A DNA stretch of 64,000 nucleotides from Paenibacillus gyeongsangnamensis (GTDB lineage Bacteria > Bacillota > Bacilli > Paenibacillales > NBRC-103111). The stretch is taken from positions 310,001 through 374,000 of the forward strand of contig NZ_JAQAGZ010000004.1 of NCBI RefSeq assembly GCF_027533625.1, written 5' to 3'. Position numbers and translations under genes: made by a program. Below the pieces are notes generated by a model, which ran no database searches, had not been told where the DNA came from, and saw only the letters and a list, made by a program, of their open reading frames with translations. Of this stretch, positions 51,251 through 59,543 are shown piece after piece. The stretch's first letter is position 1; the number at the start of each line of letters is the position of its first letter.

Positions 51251-51395
51251 TGGATATTCGCCCCGGTTTACCCAAAGGAGCACCATCTCATTCCGCCTTT
51301 TTCGACAAGCCGCAACATTTTCTACCCGTTTACAATTTGAGGAAAATTAATCCATAATGAAGAGGTCCTTATCCCATTCCCGAAGGAGTGATTCC

Positions 51396-51953
51396 ATGTC
51401 CAAGAAAATTTTGATTCTGACTGGTGACGCCGCTGAGGTTTTGGAGGTCTATTATCCTTATTTCCGTTTATTGGAGGAAGGGTTTGAAGCGGTTATATCT
51501 TCGCCAACGAAAAAAGTGCTGCATACGGTTGTGCACGATTTTGTTGAAGGCTGGGAAACGTACACGGAAAAACCGGGGCATCTGCTTCCTTCCCATATTT
51601 CCTTCGCCGATGTGGAGCCTTCGGATTATGACGGCTTGATCATTCCGGGAGGCAGGGCTCCGGAGTATATCCGTTCGGATTCGAATGTGCCCCGGATTTT
51701 GCGGCATTTCTTTGAGAATGACAAGCCCATCGGAGCCATTTGTCATGCCGCTCAGGTTTTTTCCGCATTAAAGGATACCCGCTTTTTCGAAGGCCGGACG
51801 TTGACGGCATACTCCGCTTGCCGCTTGGATGTGGAGCAGCTCGGGGCCCAGTATGCGCCCGACACGCTTCATGTGGACGGAAGGCTCGTTACAGGACACG
51901 CTTGGCCCGATTTGCCGGGCTTTATGCGCGAGTTCTTGAAGCTGTTTCAGTAA
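51396..51953 (+). CDS. DJ-1/PfpI family protein
   Basis: 185 residues from the ATG at 51396 with GAAGGAG. The nucleophile elbow is AICHAAQVF (Cys about 115) after IIPGGRAPEYIR; a late HAWPDLPGFMREF completes the core. Family members are cysteine proteases, deglycase-like or stress proteins; the exact activity is not readable. Monocistronic, followed by the first 102-bp repeat. Confidence 0.85.
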   Translation: MSKKILILTGDAAEVLEVYYPYFRLLEEGFEAVISSPTKKVLHTVVHDFVEGWETYTEKPGHLLPSHISFADVEPSDYDGLIIPGGRAPEYIRSDSNVPRILRHFFENDKPIGAICHAAQVFSALKDTRFFEGRTLTAYSACRLDVEQLGAQYAPDTLHVDGRLVTGHAWPDLPGFMREFLKLFQ

Positions 51954-51959
51954 AATAAA

Positions 51960-52061
51960 CCAGGATAAACGGCTACGCCGTCCTTGTCTTACAAGGACCA
52001 GCGCGTTTACCAAGGTTGATGCGAAGCTATAAGTTACGAAAACTTATAAATTCTTATCAAC
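51960..52061. repeat. 102-bp structured repeat, copy 1
   Basis: Matches 55698-55799 with two mismatches. First module: GGATAAACG...CGCGTTTACC arms enclosing GTCCTTGT-CTT-ACAAGGAC. Second module: GGTTGAT...ATCAACC arms enclosing TATAAGT...ACTTATA. It lies between the convergent PfpI and ligase-like genes. Two stacked hairpins suggest a mobile intergenic element or RNA. Confidence 0.85.
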
Positions 52062-52067
52062 CGAAGA

Positions 52068-52091
52068 AAGCTGCCGACCGGCAGCTTTTTT
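52068..52091. terminator. Bidirectional terminator
   Basis: AAGCTGCC/GGCAGCTT with a GACC loop and T-tail on the plus strand and an A-rich opposite flank; between the 102-bp repeat and the ligase-like gene. Confidence 0.75.
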
Positions 52092-52737
52092 AGTTTGATG
52101 CGGCGAGCAGTGCCGTCGTAGTGTCTCCTATCGTCCGGCCATCCCTGTATCCGGCATTGGCGATTTTCAGCCAATCGCCCGATCGGCGGGAAACGTACGG
52201 GCTGTTTTTCCGTTTCGCCACCATGCCTTCCATCGAATCCTTTACGACCGCCCTCCATAACGCATCGCCCCGCCCGTCGGTCTGCGGAACGAGCTTCACC
52301 GCTTCATTCGGTTCGACGACCGCTTCCAGAACGGACCGCCGCTTGACCAAGGGAAGCGCACGGAGATCGCGTCCGTCCAGCGATAATATATCCCATACCA
52401 TGTATATGACGGGACGATGATGGGCGTAGGCGCGAATTTTTTCTTTGCTGTGAAGCTTCGAGCGCTCTATGACCAGCTCACGGCAGCTGCGCCCTGTTCC
52501 CGGATCGATGCTGCAAATCTCTCCGTCCAGAATCAGGTCCCGCTGAATCCGGAGACGGTGCAATTCCGGGTACTGGCGCGTGCATTCCGTCTTATGCCCC
52601 GACCATAGCCTGGTTTCAACGCCTTGATGAACGAGAAGCAGCCGATGCCCGTCATATAGGGGTTCAAACACATACGTATCATCGGAAAAAGGCTGTTCCG
52701 CCGGTTCCGGCAGCATTGGTGCGATAAACATCGGCAT
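52090..52737 (-). CDS. ATP-dependent DNA ligase-like protein without catalytic lysine
   Basis: 215 residues aligned with the adenylylation domain of ATP-dependent ligases: EPLYDGHR occupies motif I, ILDGEICSID motif II-like, YMVWDILSLDGRDL motif III, EGMVAKRKNSPY motif IV and WLKIAN motif V. The motif I lysine that takes AMP is replaced by leucine (E-P-L-Y-D-G where E-x-K-x-D-G is expected), and the C-terminal OB-fold domain is absent. It is therefore probably inactive as a ligase, or has become a binding protein. Convergent with the PfpI gene. Confidence 0.75.
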   Translation of the reverse strand: MPMFIAPMLPEPAEQPFSDDTYVFEPLYDGHRLLLVHQGVETRLWSGHKTECTRQYPELHRLRIQRDLILDGEICSIDPGTGRSCRELVIERSKLHSKEKIRAYAHHRPVIYMVWDILSLDGRDLRALPLVKRRSVLEAVVEPNEAVKLVPQTDGRGDALWRAVVKDSMEGMVAKRKNSPYVSRRSGDWLKIANAGYRDGRTIGDTTTALLAASN

Positions 52738-52832
52738 TCCCCCCTGTCCATTTTAGCACGGACGAAGGGATGCATAATTAGGGAATCATTGGGGATGATA
52801 ACATTATCCTGAATTTGGAGGGCATAAACGAC

Positions 52833-53060
52833 ATGGCAAGAGGACAAAGCAGATCCAGCAATCAATTGGTGATCCAGCAGGCAGCGCAAGCGTTGGAGCA
52901 GCTCAAGTATGAGGTCGCCCAGGAGCTAGGCATTCAAATTCCCGCCGACGGCTATTACGGGTATATGGCCACTCGCGATACGGGGGCCATCGGGGGCCAC
53001 ATGGTCAGAAGATTGGTTCAAATAGCCGAGCAGCAGCTTTCAAATTTCCAAAGATTTTAA
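52833..53060 (+). CDS. Alpha/beta-type small acid-soluble spore protein
   Basis: 75 residues from the ATG at 52833 with GGAGGGC. NQLVIQQAAQALEQLKYEVA, ELGIQIPADGYYGYMATRD and GAIGGHMVRRLVQIAEQQL match the SASP signature, including the germination protease region. It coats and protects spore DNA, so the host forms endospores. Terminator follows directly. Confidence 0.92.
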   Translation: MARGQSRSSNQLVIQQAAQALEQLKYEVAQELGIQIPADGYYGYMATRDTGAIGGHMVRRLVQIAEQQLSNFQRF

Positions 53061-53062
53061 AT

Positions 53063-53090
53063 GGGGCGCAAGCTGCCCCTTTTTTTCTAC
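53063..53090 (+). terminator. Terminator of the SASP gene
   Basis: GGGGC/GCCCC hairpin with an inner GCAAGC loop and a run of seven T. Confidence 0.75.
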
Positions 53091-53136
53091 ATCCAAATAA
53101 GCGTCCCCTTTCATCGGAGAACGCTTGCCGAAGCCG

Positions 53137-53826
53137 TTATTTAACCGTGATCTCGATCGACTCGATCTTAACTTCTTCCATCGGATGACTCAGCTCACCG
53201 GTCAGCTTTTGTTTCTCAACCTGAGTTTCCGCAATCTTCAGCACCGTATCCATCCCATCGGTTACTTTCCCGAATATCGTGTAATTCGGAATCCGGTTCA
53301 AGGACTTGCAGTCATCGCCCGTGCAAATAAAAAATTGGCTGCCGTTCGTGCCGGGTCCGGCGTTGGCCATAGCAACCGTGCCCGGCTCATAGGCGTAGGG
53401 TGAATTCAGTTCGTCCTCAAACGTATAGCCCGGCCCTCCGGAGCCTGTTCCCGTCGGATCTCCGGTTTGAACCATGAACGATTTTATTACTCTGTGAAAA
53501 ATGACCCGTTCATAAAAACCGTCTTTTGCAAGAAAGACAAAGTTGTTTACCGTCTTAGGCGCCGATTTGGTAAACAGCTCTATCGTAAAATCGCCTTTGC
53601 TGGTCTTCACCTTGGCCTGATACGATTGATCCGTATCAATCGTCATCGCAGGCGGATGACTGTAAGTTCGTACGCGATCCCGTTCCTTCAGCTCGCCTTG
53701 CCGGCTTATCTCCTCATGCTGCGGCTTCGCATTCTCCGTGACCGAAGCCGGGCTATGATCGGTGGCACTTACCATATGCAGTGCGGCGACCACAGACAAG
53801 AATAACCCTAAAAAGCCTGAACTCAT
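53137..53826 (-). CDS. Secreted cyclophilin-type peptidyl-prolyl isomerase
   Basis: 229 residues. N-terminal hydrophobic export segment (FLGLFLSVVAALHMVSA) and a charged linker precede a cyclophilin domain (about 75-229): NNFVFLAKDGFYERVIFHRV, FMVQTGDPTGTGSGGPGY, GTNGSQFFICTGDDCKSL and FGKVTDGMDTV. It accelerates proline isomerisation in exported proteins. A terminator-like hairpin lies just past its stop (53099-53127). Confidence 0.9.
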   Translation of the reverse strand: MSSGFLGLFLSVVAALHMVSATDHSPASVTENAKPQHEEISRQGELKERDRVRTYSHPPAMTIDTDQSYQAKVKTSKGDFTIELFTKSAPKTVNNFVFLAKDGFYERVIFHRVIKSFMVQTGDPTGTGSGGPGYTFEDELNSPYAYEPGTVAMANAGPGTNGSQFFICTGDDCKSLNRIPNYTIFGKVTDGMDTVLKIAETQVEKQKLTGELSHPMEEVKIESIEITVK

Positions 53827-54046
53827 GTTAACCCGTCTCCCCCGCTTTTCTTCCGTATTATGTAAGCTATTCTTTATTAAAATAACAAATTTACCTATAA
53901 AAGTATATTTAAATTTTACCCCGCCTTGCAGACTTCGATCATAGCACCATTCCAGAAAACGCCCTTACATTACACATTACAGAGGGAGCGCTTTGCTTCA
54001 TTCATCCGCCGCAGTATAATTCTCGTAAGAGGAGGCTGATCACCCT

Positions 54047-54763
54047 ATGACACCGCAAACGATAGCATTCGTATACGCGCATCCCGATGACGAGACGTTC
54101 CTGAGCGCCGCGCTGATCCGCGAGCTTGCCGATGCAGGGCATAAACCCGTGCTGCTACTGGCTACCAAGGGCGATGCGGGCAAGAAGAACGGCGCCTTCG
54201 GCCACTTATCGAACGAGGAGCTGGCTGCCGTTAGAGAGCGCGAGATGGATAAGGCTGCCGCCATTCTGGGTTTGGCCGCCACCCGGTACCTGGGCTATCC
54301 TGACGGGCAATCGAACAAAGCCGATGAAGCGGAATTCATCCAACGCATCGTCGATTTTCTGCAGCGGCATCAACCGTCCGTTGTGGTGACCTTCCCGGAG
54401 GATGGAGGCAATTTCCACCCCGATCACATGATGATTTCCAAAATGGCTACGGCCGCCGTATTATCCGGCCGCTGTCCTTCGGTGCGCAAGCTGTATTATG
54501 TATTCTCTACATCGCTGGCGGATAGGGGTCTAACCGCCTCGGTCTCCATCGATACGGAGAGCCGCTGGCCGATGAAGGCGGAGGCGCTTCGGGCGCACGA
54601 ATCGCAAATTTTGGCGATCCAAAGATATTTCGGCGATTTAGAGGCCTTTCCCGAGAACCGTAGATACGAATCGTTCGTTCTGGCCTGGGAGCGCGGCGTA
54701 TTATGGCCCCCGGCGCGTCCGGAGCGTTCGGTGCTGGACGGTCTGGACAAACTGGACGGATAA
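54047..54763 (+). CDS. bshB2: Bacillithiol biosynthesis deacetylase BshB2
   Basis: 238 residues of the PIG-L/LmbE family: the zinc motif AHPDDE (about 10-15), TKGDAGKKNG and the second metal site HPDH (about 124-127). Family length and the VREREMDKAAAILG segment match BshB2, which removes acetate from GlcNAc-malate in bacillithiol synthesis. Other PIG-L deacetylases are possible. Confidence 0.8.
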   Translation: MTPQTIAFVYAHPDDETFLSAALIRELADAGHKPVLLLATKGDAGKKNGAFGHLSNEELAAVREREMDKAAAILGLAATRYLGYPDGQSNKADEAEFIQRIVDFLQRHQPSVVVTFPEDGGNFHPDHMMISKMATAAVLSGRCPSVRKLYYVFSTSLADRGLTASVSIDTESRWPMKAEALRAHESQILAIQRYFGDLEAFPENRRYESFVLAWERGVLWPPARPERSVLDGLDKLDG

Positions 54764-54782
54764 GCCCAGCCTCGGCAAACGA

Positions 54783-54821
54783 AAAAATCCCCTTATCCTC
54801 GATGGCGCGGGATAAGGGGTA
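54783..54821 (-). terminator. Terminator of the glucosaminidase gene
   Basis: ACCCCTTATCC...GGATAAGGGG stem followed by ATTTTTTC on the minus strand, about 105 bp past the stop at 54927. Confidence 0.75.
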
Positions 54822-54926
54822 TGCTATAAACGTTGATGTGGGATCAACGAAATTGATTATAAACCCGTTACCTTAAAACAGAATGAAAACAAAATGAAAA
54901 CGGCCTGGTAATAAACGGAACCTTCT

Positions 54927-55601
54927 TTATATCTCGACACCGTTCTGGCGCGCATACATGATCGTATTCAACCAGGTCAGCTCCGAAATCGTCAGCTCCT
55001 TGCTGCGGGCTTTGTCCACCCATACGGTATCCGTAAAAAAACCTTTCGCATGCAGACCTTCCAGCGCTTCGGCCAGCATGGTCCACTGCCAATCCTGCTC
55101 GAGCTTCAATGTCATCGACTCCTCTTCTTCAATCGCTGCCGTCGTATCGTACGATTCCAATTTATAACGGGCGATCAGCCGGTCCAGCTTATCCGCGTAG
55201 GCCGGATCGGTCGCATAGCCGCACGCCAGCAGCATGGCCGCCTGCTCCTGCGGACTTTGCGCGGCACGGACCCGGTCGTACCGACTGCTTTGGAAGAGCA
55301 AATCCTGATCCCGGAAGCAATCCGCAATTGAATCGTATACGCGCCAATCGGACGGCACCCCGTCCATCCTCGCGCCGTTCTCCACTTCCCAGCTCAGCGT
55401 CGTAACGGACTGTCCGTGCCAATAAGCATTCGGCCGTCCGGATCCGACCTTGTATCCTACAAGGTTGTTCCATACGGGAATTTGGCTGCCTGTCTCCAGC
55501 ATGGCCTGTGCAATGCGTACGGAAGGCAGCAAAGGGGAGCCTTCCCCGCGAAGCTGCACGGCTACGGGAGCGACAATGCCTATGAATTGTTCAGGCGTCA
55601 A
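54927..55601 (-). CDS. Glucosaminidase-domain (FlgJ-like) cell wall hydrolase
   Basis: 224 residues from a TTG at 55601, chosen because GGAGGGGG lies just upstream; the longer frame begins inside the 102-bp repeat. LPSVRIAQAMLETGSQIPVW carries the catalytic Glu, then NNLVGYKVGSGRPNAYW, VYDSIADCFRDQDLLF and ACGYATDPAYADKLDRLIARY. It hydrolyses peptidoglycan glycan strands. The last 60 residues form a helical extension. No signal peptide is visible with this start. Confidence 0.82.
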   Translation of the reverse strand: MTPEQFIGIVAPVAVQLRGEGSPLLPSVRIAQAMLETGSQIPVWNNLVGYKVGSGRPNAYWHGQSVTTLSWEVENGARMDGVPSDWRVYDSIADCFRDQDLLFQSSRYDRVRAAQSPQEQAAMLLACGYATDPAYADKLDRLIARYKLESYDTTAAIEEEESMTLKLEQDWQWTMLAEALEGLHAKGFFTDTVWVDKARSKELTISELTWLNTIMYARQNGVEI

Positions 55602-56144
55602 AGGCCATCCCCCTCCTTTCCCTTCCAGCTTATGCAGGTCAAGCCCTTGACGAAACGGCGATGGTACATGCTTTTTCCTTGTCTTCTTTCCGCCAACCCA
55701 GGATAAACGGCTACGCCGTCCTTGTCTTACAAGGACCAGCGCGTTTACCAAGGTTGATGCGAAGCTATAAGCTACGAAAACTTATAGATTCTTATCAACT
55801 TAAAAAGGACCCCTTTCGGAGTCCTTCTTAACGGTGAATTGATTTTGGTCTTGCTTTTGAATCTTATCGAAAGCGCGGTATTACCTAAACGTGTATTGCA
55901 TTAACGCGTCTTTGGCACATCCCTCCGCTTCTATCTGGATTCTTCAGCAGCTTCCCTGGTATAACCCGTCGTGTTCAACGGAACCACACCTCTCTTTTCA
56001 CCGTTGATAGTATGATGCCCCGTTTCTCAGGTACTATGCATCATTCTAAACATCTGCCAATTTTCTTAATTTTCAGACAACTAAACGAGGAAATATGTTA
56101 TAATAGAGGTGCAGCAACATCACAATAATCACACCGAGGTGGTT
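55602..56144. other. Repeat-rich intergenic region before the UspA gene
   Basis: About 540 bp without a gene. It holds the second 102-bp repeat, a terminator-like hairpin (AAGGAC/GTCCTT, 55801-55828, T-run on the minus strand), and a long-range inverted repeat AACGGTGAA/TTCACCGTT (55830-55838 and 55998-56006). A TATAAT at 56099-56104 probably serves the UspA gene. Confidence 0.6.
55698..55799. repeat. 102-bp structured repeat, copy 2
   Basis: Two mismatches to copy 1 at 51960-52061. One lies in an arm of the inner TATAAG-type stem and slightly weakens it; the flanking GTTGAT/ATCAAC arms persist. Positioned upstream of the glucosaminidase gene. Confidence 0.85.
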
Positions 56145-56567
56145 ATGATGTTATTCAAGAAAATTCTTGTTGCGTACGACGGATCCAACCTGTCGAAGAA
56201 AGCGTTGGCCCGGGCCGTGGAGCTGCTGGAGGGGAACGCGGAGGAAGGACGGACTCCGCACCTAGAGGTCATTTATATTCTTCACGATCCGGCTCTGCTG
56301 CTCGCGTCCGGTTATGCCGTCGACCTCAGCGTAAACGATTACATTATAAACGAAGCGAAGAAGCTCGTTCCTCCGTCCATCCAAGCGGAGTTCGTAGTGC
56401 AGCGGGGTCAGCCTGCCTATACTATCCTCAAGCACGCGGAGGCCAACGGCTTCGACCTTATCGTGATGGGGAGCCGCGGGCGGGGGGCCATCCGCGAATT
56501 TATTCTCGGCAGCGTCAGCCATAACGTCGTGCAGCATGCGAAGATCCCCGTATTGATCGTAAAATAA
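56145..56567 (+). CDS. Universal stress protein UspA
   Basis: 140 residues from tandem ATGs (56145/56148) behind GAGGTGG. KKILVAYDGSNLSKKALARA and the ATP-binding motif GSRGRGAIREFILGSVSHNV (G-x2-G-x9-G-S) identify an ATP-binding UspA. Role in stress tolerance; target unknown. Followed by a perfect terminator. Confidence 0.9.
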   Translation: MMLFKKILVAYDGSNLSKKALARAVELLEGNAEEGRTPHLEVIYILHDPALLLASGYAVDLSVNDYIINEAKKLVPPSIQAEFVVQRGQPAYTILKHAEANGFDLIVMGSRGRGAIREFILGSVSHNVVQHAKIPVLIVK

Positions 56568-56572
56568 CGTTA

Positions 56573-56604
56573 GAGCCCCGGCGCGCCGGGGCTCATTTTA
56601 TTTC
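56573..56604 (+). terminator. Perfect terminator of the UspA gene
   Basis: GAGCCCCGGCGCGCCGGGGCTC-type self-complementary stem followed by ATTTTATTT. Confidence 0.85.
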
Positions 56605-56981
56605 TCGTACAGCTCCAGCGGCAGGCCGTCCGGATCGGCGAAGAACGTAAATTTCTTCCCGGTCCCTTCATCGACTCGGATCGGCTCGCCGACGACGCCC
56701 TGCGCCTCCAGCTCCCGCACCGCCTCCTCGACGGAGTCCACCTCAAAGGCGAGATGCCGGAGTCCCTGCGCTTCCGGATAACTAGGACGCACCGGGGCGT
56801 CCGGGAACGAGAACAGCTCGATCTGGCCGGCTCCGACGGCCAGGTCCAGCTTGTAGGAGCGCCGCTCCTCCCGGTAAGTCTCGCGGATCACGGGAAGTCC
56901 GAGCACCTGTACATAGAATTGCTTGGACCGTTCATAATCCGAACAGATGATGGCGGCGTGATGGATTTGATTCAGCTGCAT
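56598..56981 (-). CDS. Glyoxalase/VOC-superfamily protein
   Basis: 127 residues. Two betaalphabetabetabeta modules: IHHAAIICSDYERSKQFYVQ, FYVQVLGLPVIRE and LRHLAFEVDSVEEAVRELE, FFADPDGLPLELYE. Metal ligands by position are His (about 7), Glu in QIELFSF (about 55), His (about 75) and Glu in LELYE (about 124). It resembles GloA2-type lactoylglutathione-lyase-like enzymes; the thiol in this host would be bacillithiol. Substrate unproven. Confidence 0.8.
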   Translation of the reverse strand: MQLNQIHHAAIICSDYERSKQFYVQVLGLPVIRETYREERRSYKLDLAVGAGQIELFSFPDAPVRPSYPEAQGLRHLAFEVDSVEEAVRELEAQGVVGEPIRVDEGTGKKFTFFADPDGLPLELYEK

Positions 56982-57008
56982 ATATGATTAACCCCTTTGC
57001 TTTTAAGA

Positions 57009-57443
57009 TCAGTTGCTGATGAGTGAAGCCAGCAGAAGTCCCGATGCCAAGCTCAAGCAGAACGAGAAGATACCGACCGATACATTGCCTTTCGGGATTT
57101 CCCGTACGACCTTAAACGGCGTCAGCAGCTCGAACAAGTAAAACACGGCGATCTGAACCACAATGCCGATCAGCCCCCAAACGATCAGATCCACCAGGCC
57201 GACGGAATGATAAACCGCCGAGGCGAGCACGAGCACCTGTCCGATGATTTTGCCGCCCAAATCATACGCTGTCGCCTTCCCTGCAGCCGCTTTGGACGGA
57301 TCGGACAAGTCGCCGCCATCCCGGATCAATTGAAACTCATTGTAGGGCGTCGTCAAGTTGAAGAACAGAATGCCTACGCCCACCAGCGGCACGGTTACCG
57401 CCAAGTATATCAAAAAATTAAGAATCGAGCTCCACTGCGCCAA
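57009..57443 (-). CDS. DUF350 membrane protein (YjfL-like)
   Basis: 144 residues with four hydrophobic segments (about 8-28, 62-80, 84-104, 122-140) and the internal repeat typical of DUF350. In E. coli YjfL is encoded beside the YgiC-like ligase YjfC; here it follows a YgiC-like gene by 26 bp, giving the same linkage. Probably a membrane partner of that system. Confidence 0.8.
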   Translation of the reverse strand: MAQWSSILNFLIYLAVTVPLVGVGILFFNLTTPYNEFQLIRDGGDLSDPSKAAAGKATAYDLGGKIIGQVLVLASAVYHSVGLVDLIVWGLIGIVVQIAVFYLFELLTPFKVVREIPKGNVSVGIFSFCLSLASGLLLASLISN

Positions 57444-57469
57444 TGCTTCTTACCTCCCCTATAGATTCG

Positions 57470-58753
57470 TCAGGTTAACGCCGACGGCAAATAATAGGAT
57501 AAATTTCCCGTAATGCGCCCGCCGACGCGCGCTACGACCGCCGAGGCCCGGCCGTCGATCAGAAAGCAGCCCCAGAGCAGCCGCCCGCGGTAGGTCCCCC
57601 CGAGTGTTTCGACCTCCAGCTCCGGCAGCTCGGCAAGCCGCTGGTATACCATGGGCTGATCGAGGTATTCTGCTTCCCCGCTGCACTCGGCCACCCCGCC
57701 ATCGGCTCCGTAGATGGTCACACCGCTGCCTTCCCGGCCGAGAATCGGCTTTGCGACATACGGCGTTCCCTCCGGGAAAAGGGGCTCCAGATAGGTAGGC
57801 AGCATGTAGGCTTCTATCGCTTCGTGCTCTTCCGGCGAGTAGAAACGGCCTTCTTCATGCAAGCTCCAGATGAGCGCCTGCAGCGCTTTCGTCTGCGCCG
57901 CGAAGCCCGAGGGCGGATTAATGATCGCCACCCGGCGGTCCGCAATCAGCCGGAGCGCATGCTCACCGGTTGGATAGCCGTCCTCGTCCCGGTCCTCCGC
58001 CAGCTTCTCCAGCGCATGCAGCCGGTACAGCACGTCGATCGGGCCCGACAAGGACTCATTCGCGCCCGGACCTTCGGCCACCCACAGCCGGTCTCCGCTG
58101 ACCCGCAGCGCGGACAAGGGAGCGAACTCAGCCTCTCGGACTCCCGATTGCGCCAGCAAGTACCGGGTCGTCCCCGCGTCCTCCTCATGCCAATCGAGCG
58201 CGCTGAAGACGATGCGCTCCGTAGCCATCCCGGCCTCGCGGTACGTCTGCAGCATCCGGCCAAAGGCTTCCGTTAACTGGCGGCTGCAGCCCTCGTTCGG
58301 GTCGCGCTCTCCCCACGCCGCGCATATGCGGCCGTTGACATGGAACGCTTCGACGATGCCCGTCGGCGTATCGCTGTTGAACTCGAGCATCTTCCATCCT
58401 TCCGGCGTCCTGGCAAAGTCAAACCGCCCGATCAGCGTAGGCACGCTCTCGTCGAAGCGCAGCCGCAGCGCGCCGAAGGCCGCTTCCGGGAGGCCGAGCT
58501 CCGCCCAAAGGGCCGCTTCTCCCTGCTGTACGACGGCCACGGTCTTCGCATAAATGCGCCCGAGCGCCTCCGCGGCTGCATGCATTCCCTCCAGCTCGCT
58601 CTCCTCCAGCCGGTGCAGGTCCGCGAGCGCGTATTCCTGGCCGTAGAGGCGGTCCCAGGTGAATACGCCCTCTTCTCGCAGCGGGTCGTAAAGCTTTGCT
58701 CTTCGCTCCGCGTAGGAAAGCTCCGTAAGGCGGCTCCGATTGGATTCGTCCAT
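57470..58753 (-). CDS. YgiC/YjfC-type glutathionylspermidine synthase-like peptide ligase
   Basis: 427 residues from the ATG at 58753 with GGGGGGAGG upstream; the ORF continues far upstream without support. Pre-ATP-grasp and ATP-grasp regions: EGVFTWDRLYGQEYALADLH, RFDFARTPEGWKMLEFNSDT, VAKPILGREGSGVTIYG and WGCFLIDGRASAVVARVGGR. It resembles the synthetase half of glutathionylspermidine synthase and the YgiC family, predicted to join an amine or peptide to a carboxylate; substrate unknown. The operon adds a lipoprotein gene upstream and DUF350 downstream. Confidence 0.85.
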   Translation of the reverse strand: MDESNRSRLTELSYAERRAKLYDPLREEGVFTWDRLYGQEYALADLHRLEESELEGMHAAAEALGRIYAKTVAVVQQGEAALWAELGLPEAAFGALRLRFDESVPTLIGRFDFARTPEGWKMLEFNSDTPTGIVEAFHVNGRICAAWGERDPNEGCSRQLTEAFGRMLQTYREAGMATERIVFSALDWHEEDAGTTRYLLAQSGVREAEFAPLSALRVSGDRLWVAEGPGANESLSGPIDVLYRLHALEKLAEDRDEDGYPTGEHALRLIADRRVAIINPPSGFAAQTKALQALIWSLHEEGRFYSPEEHEAIEAYMLPTYLEPLFPEGTPYVAKPILGREGSGVTIYGADGGVAECSGEAEYLDQPMVYQRLAELPELEVETLGGTYRGRLLWGCFLIDGRASAVVARVGGRITGNLSYYLPSALT

Positions 58754-58766
58754 TCGGCCTCCCCCC

Positions 58767-59048
58767 TTAGCTGGAGCTGGACCCGCCGCCGCCGATGCCG
58801 CCGTGCGAGCCCTGACTGATGCCGGAGGAGTCTCCGGCCGAGCTTTTTCCGGAGCCGATGTCTGAGCCGCCGCCTTTATAGAAGCCGCTTCCGGAGCCGG
58901 AGGACCCGGAGCCGTTATCACAATATCCGTCGCGATTCCGGTCGGTGCAGTTGCTTTCGCTCGAGCAGCCGGAGCCGCCCAGCACCAGCGCCGCCGCCAT
59001 GAAGAGCGATACCGCCCTTTGCGTCCTGCCGTTCCTTTGCTGTTCCAC
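58767..59048 (-). CDS. Small Gly/Ser-rich lipoprotein
   Basis: 93 residues with a lipoprotein signal (AVSLFMAAALVLGGSGC, lipobox Cys about 28) followed by CTDRNRDGYCD and a Gly/Ser-rich tail ending GGIGGGGSSSS. The YgiB/YjfM lipoproteins that pair with YgiC homologues are likewise Gly-rich; homology here is suggested, not shown. The Gly/Ser tail may be the substrate of the neighbouring ligase (inference). Ends 13 bp before it. Confidence 0.75.
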   Translation of the reverse strand: MEQQRNGRTQRAVSLFMAAALVLGGSGCSSESNCTDRNRDGYCDNGSGSSGSGSGFYKGGGSDIGSGKSSAGDSSGISQGSHGGIGGGGSSSS

Positions 59049-59087
59049 TTTCCTTCACTCCCGTCCTTCCAATGTGGCTTGCTGCGG

Positions 59088-59543
59088 CTATGGGGCCACT
59101 GGCTGAGCGTAGAAGACGTACGTCTCCCGGTCCTCGTCAATTTCCGTCGAGGTCCGGCTCCATTCCACGCCGTCCACGTACAAGTAGTTGGCCTGCAAAT
59201 GCAGCATCGCCTCCAGCGTATCGCCGAAGTTATAAGTCGTAACCAGCCGGTAATCGGCCGTCCAGTCCCTGTACTCGCGAAGCTCCATCCGCACCCCCCG
59301 CGTCAATCCCGGCTCCGGCGCCCGCCACGGCATCACCCGTTCGCCCTCGGCCTCCCGGACATAGACGACCCAGCAGGCCGCCTCCACGGCGCAGGACGTC
59401 TTTTCGTACACCTTGCCGTCCTTGACGAAGTAATCGCAGGCAAAGCGCAGCGCCGCTTCGTCTCCGCGGATGCGGTCGTAGTAATAAAGCAGCGGAAATT
59501 CACTGCTTCCTTCCGTATACTCACGGTATTCCAACCGGGCCAT
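59088..59543 (-). CDS. Hypothetical protein at the head of the YgiC-like operon
   Basis: 151 residues from the ATG at 59543 with GGGAGGAGC. Mostly beta with many aromatics (ARLEYREYTEGSSEF, LLYYYDRIRGDEAALRFACD, YVREAEGERVMPWRAPEPGL). No family recognised. It is about 40 bp upstream of the lipoprotein gene and co-oriented, so probably part of the same operon. Confidence 0.65.
   Translation of the reverse strand: MARLEYREYTEGSSEFPLLYYYDRIRGDEAALRFACDYFVKDGKVYEKTSCAVEAACWVVYVREAEGERVMPWRAPEPGLTRGVRMELREYRDWTADYRLVTTYNFGDTLEAMLHLQANYLYVDGVEWSRTSTEIDEDRETYVFYAQPVAP

Noticed and set aside
51768-52013. 81-codon minus-strand ORF beginning in the 102-bp repeat
   Set aside because: It shares its first 18 codons with the repeat copy at 55.7 kb and runs antisense to the PfpI gene.
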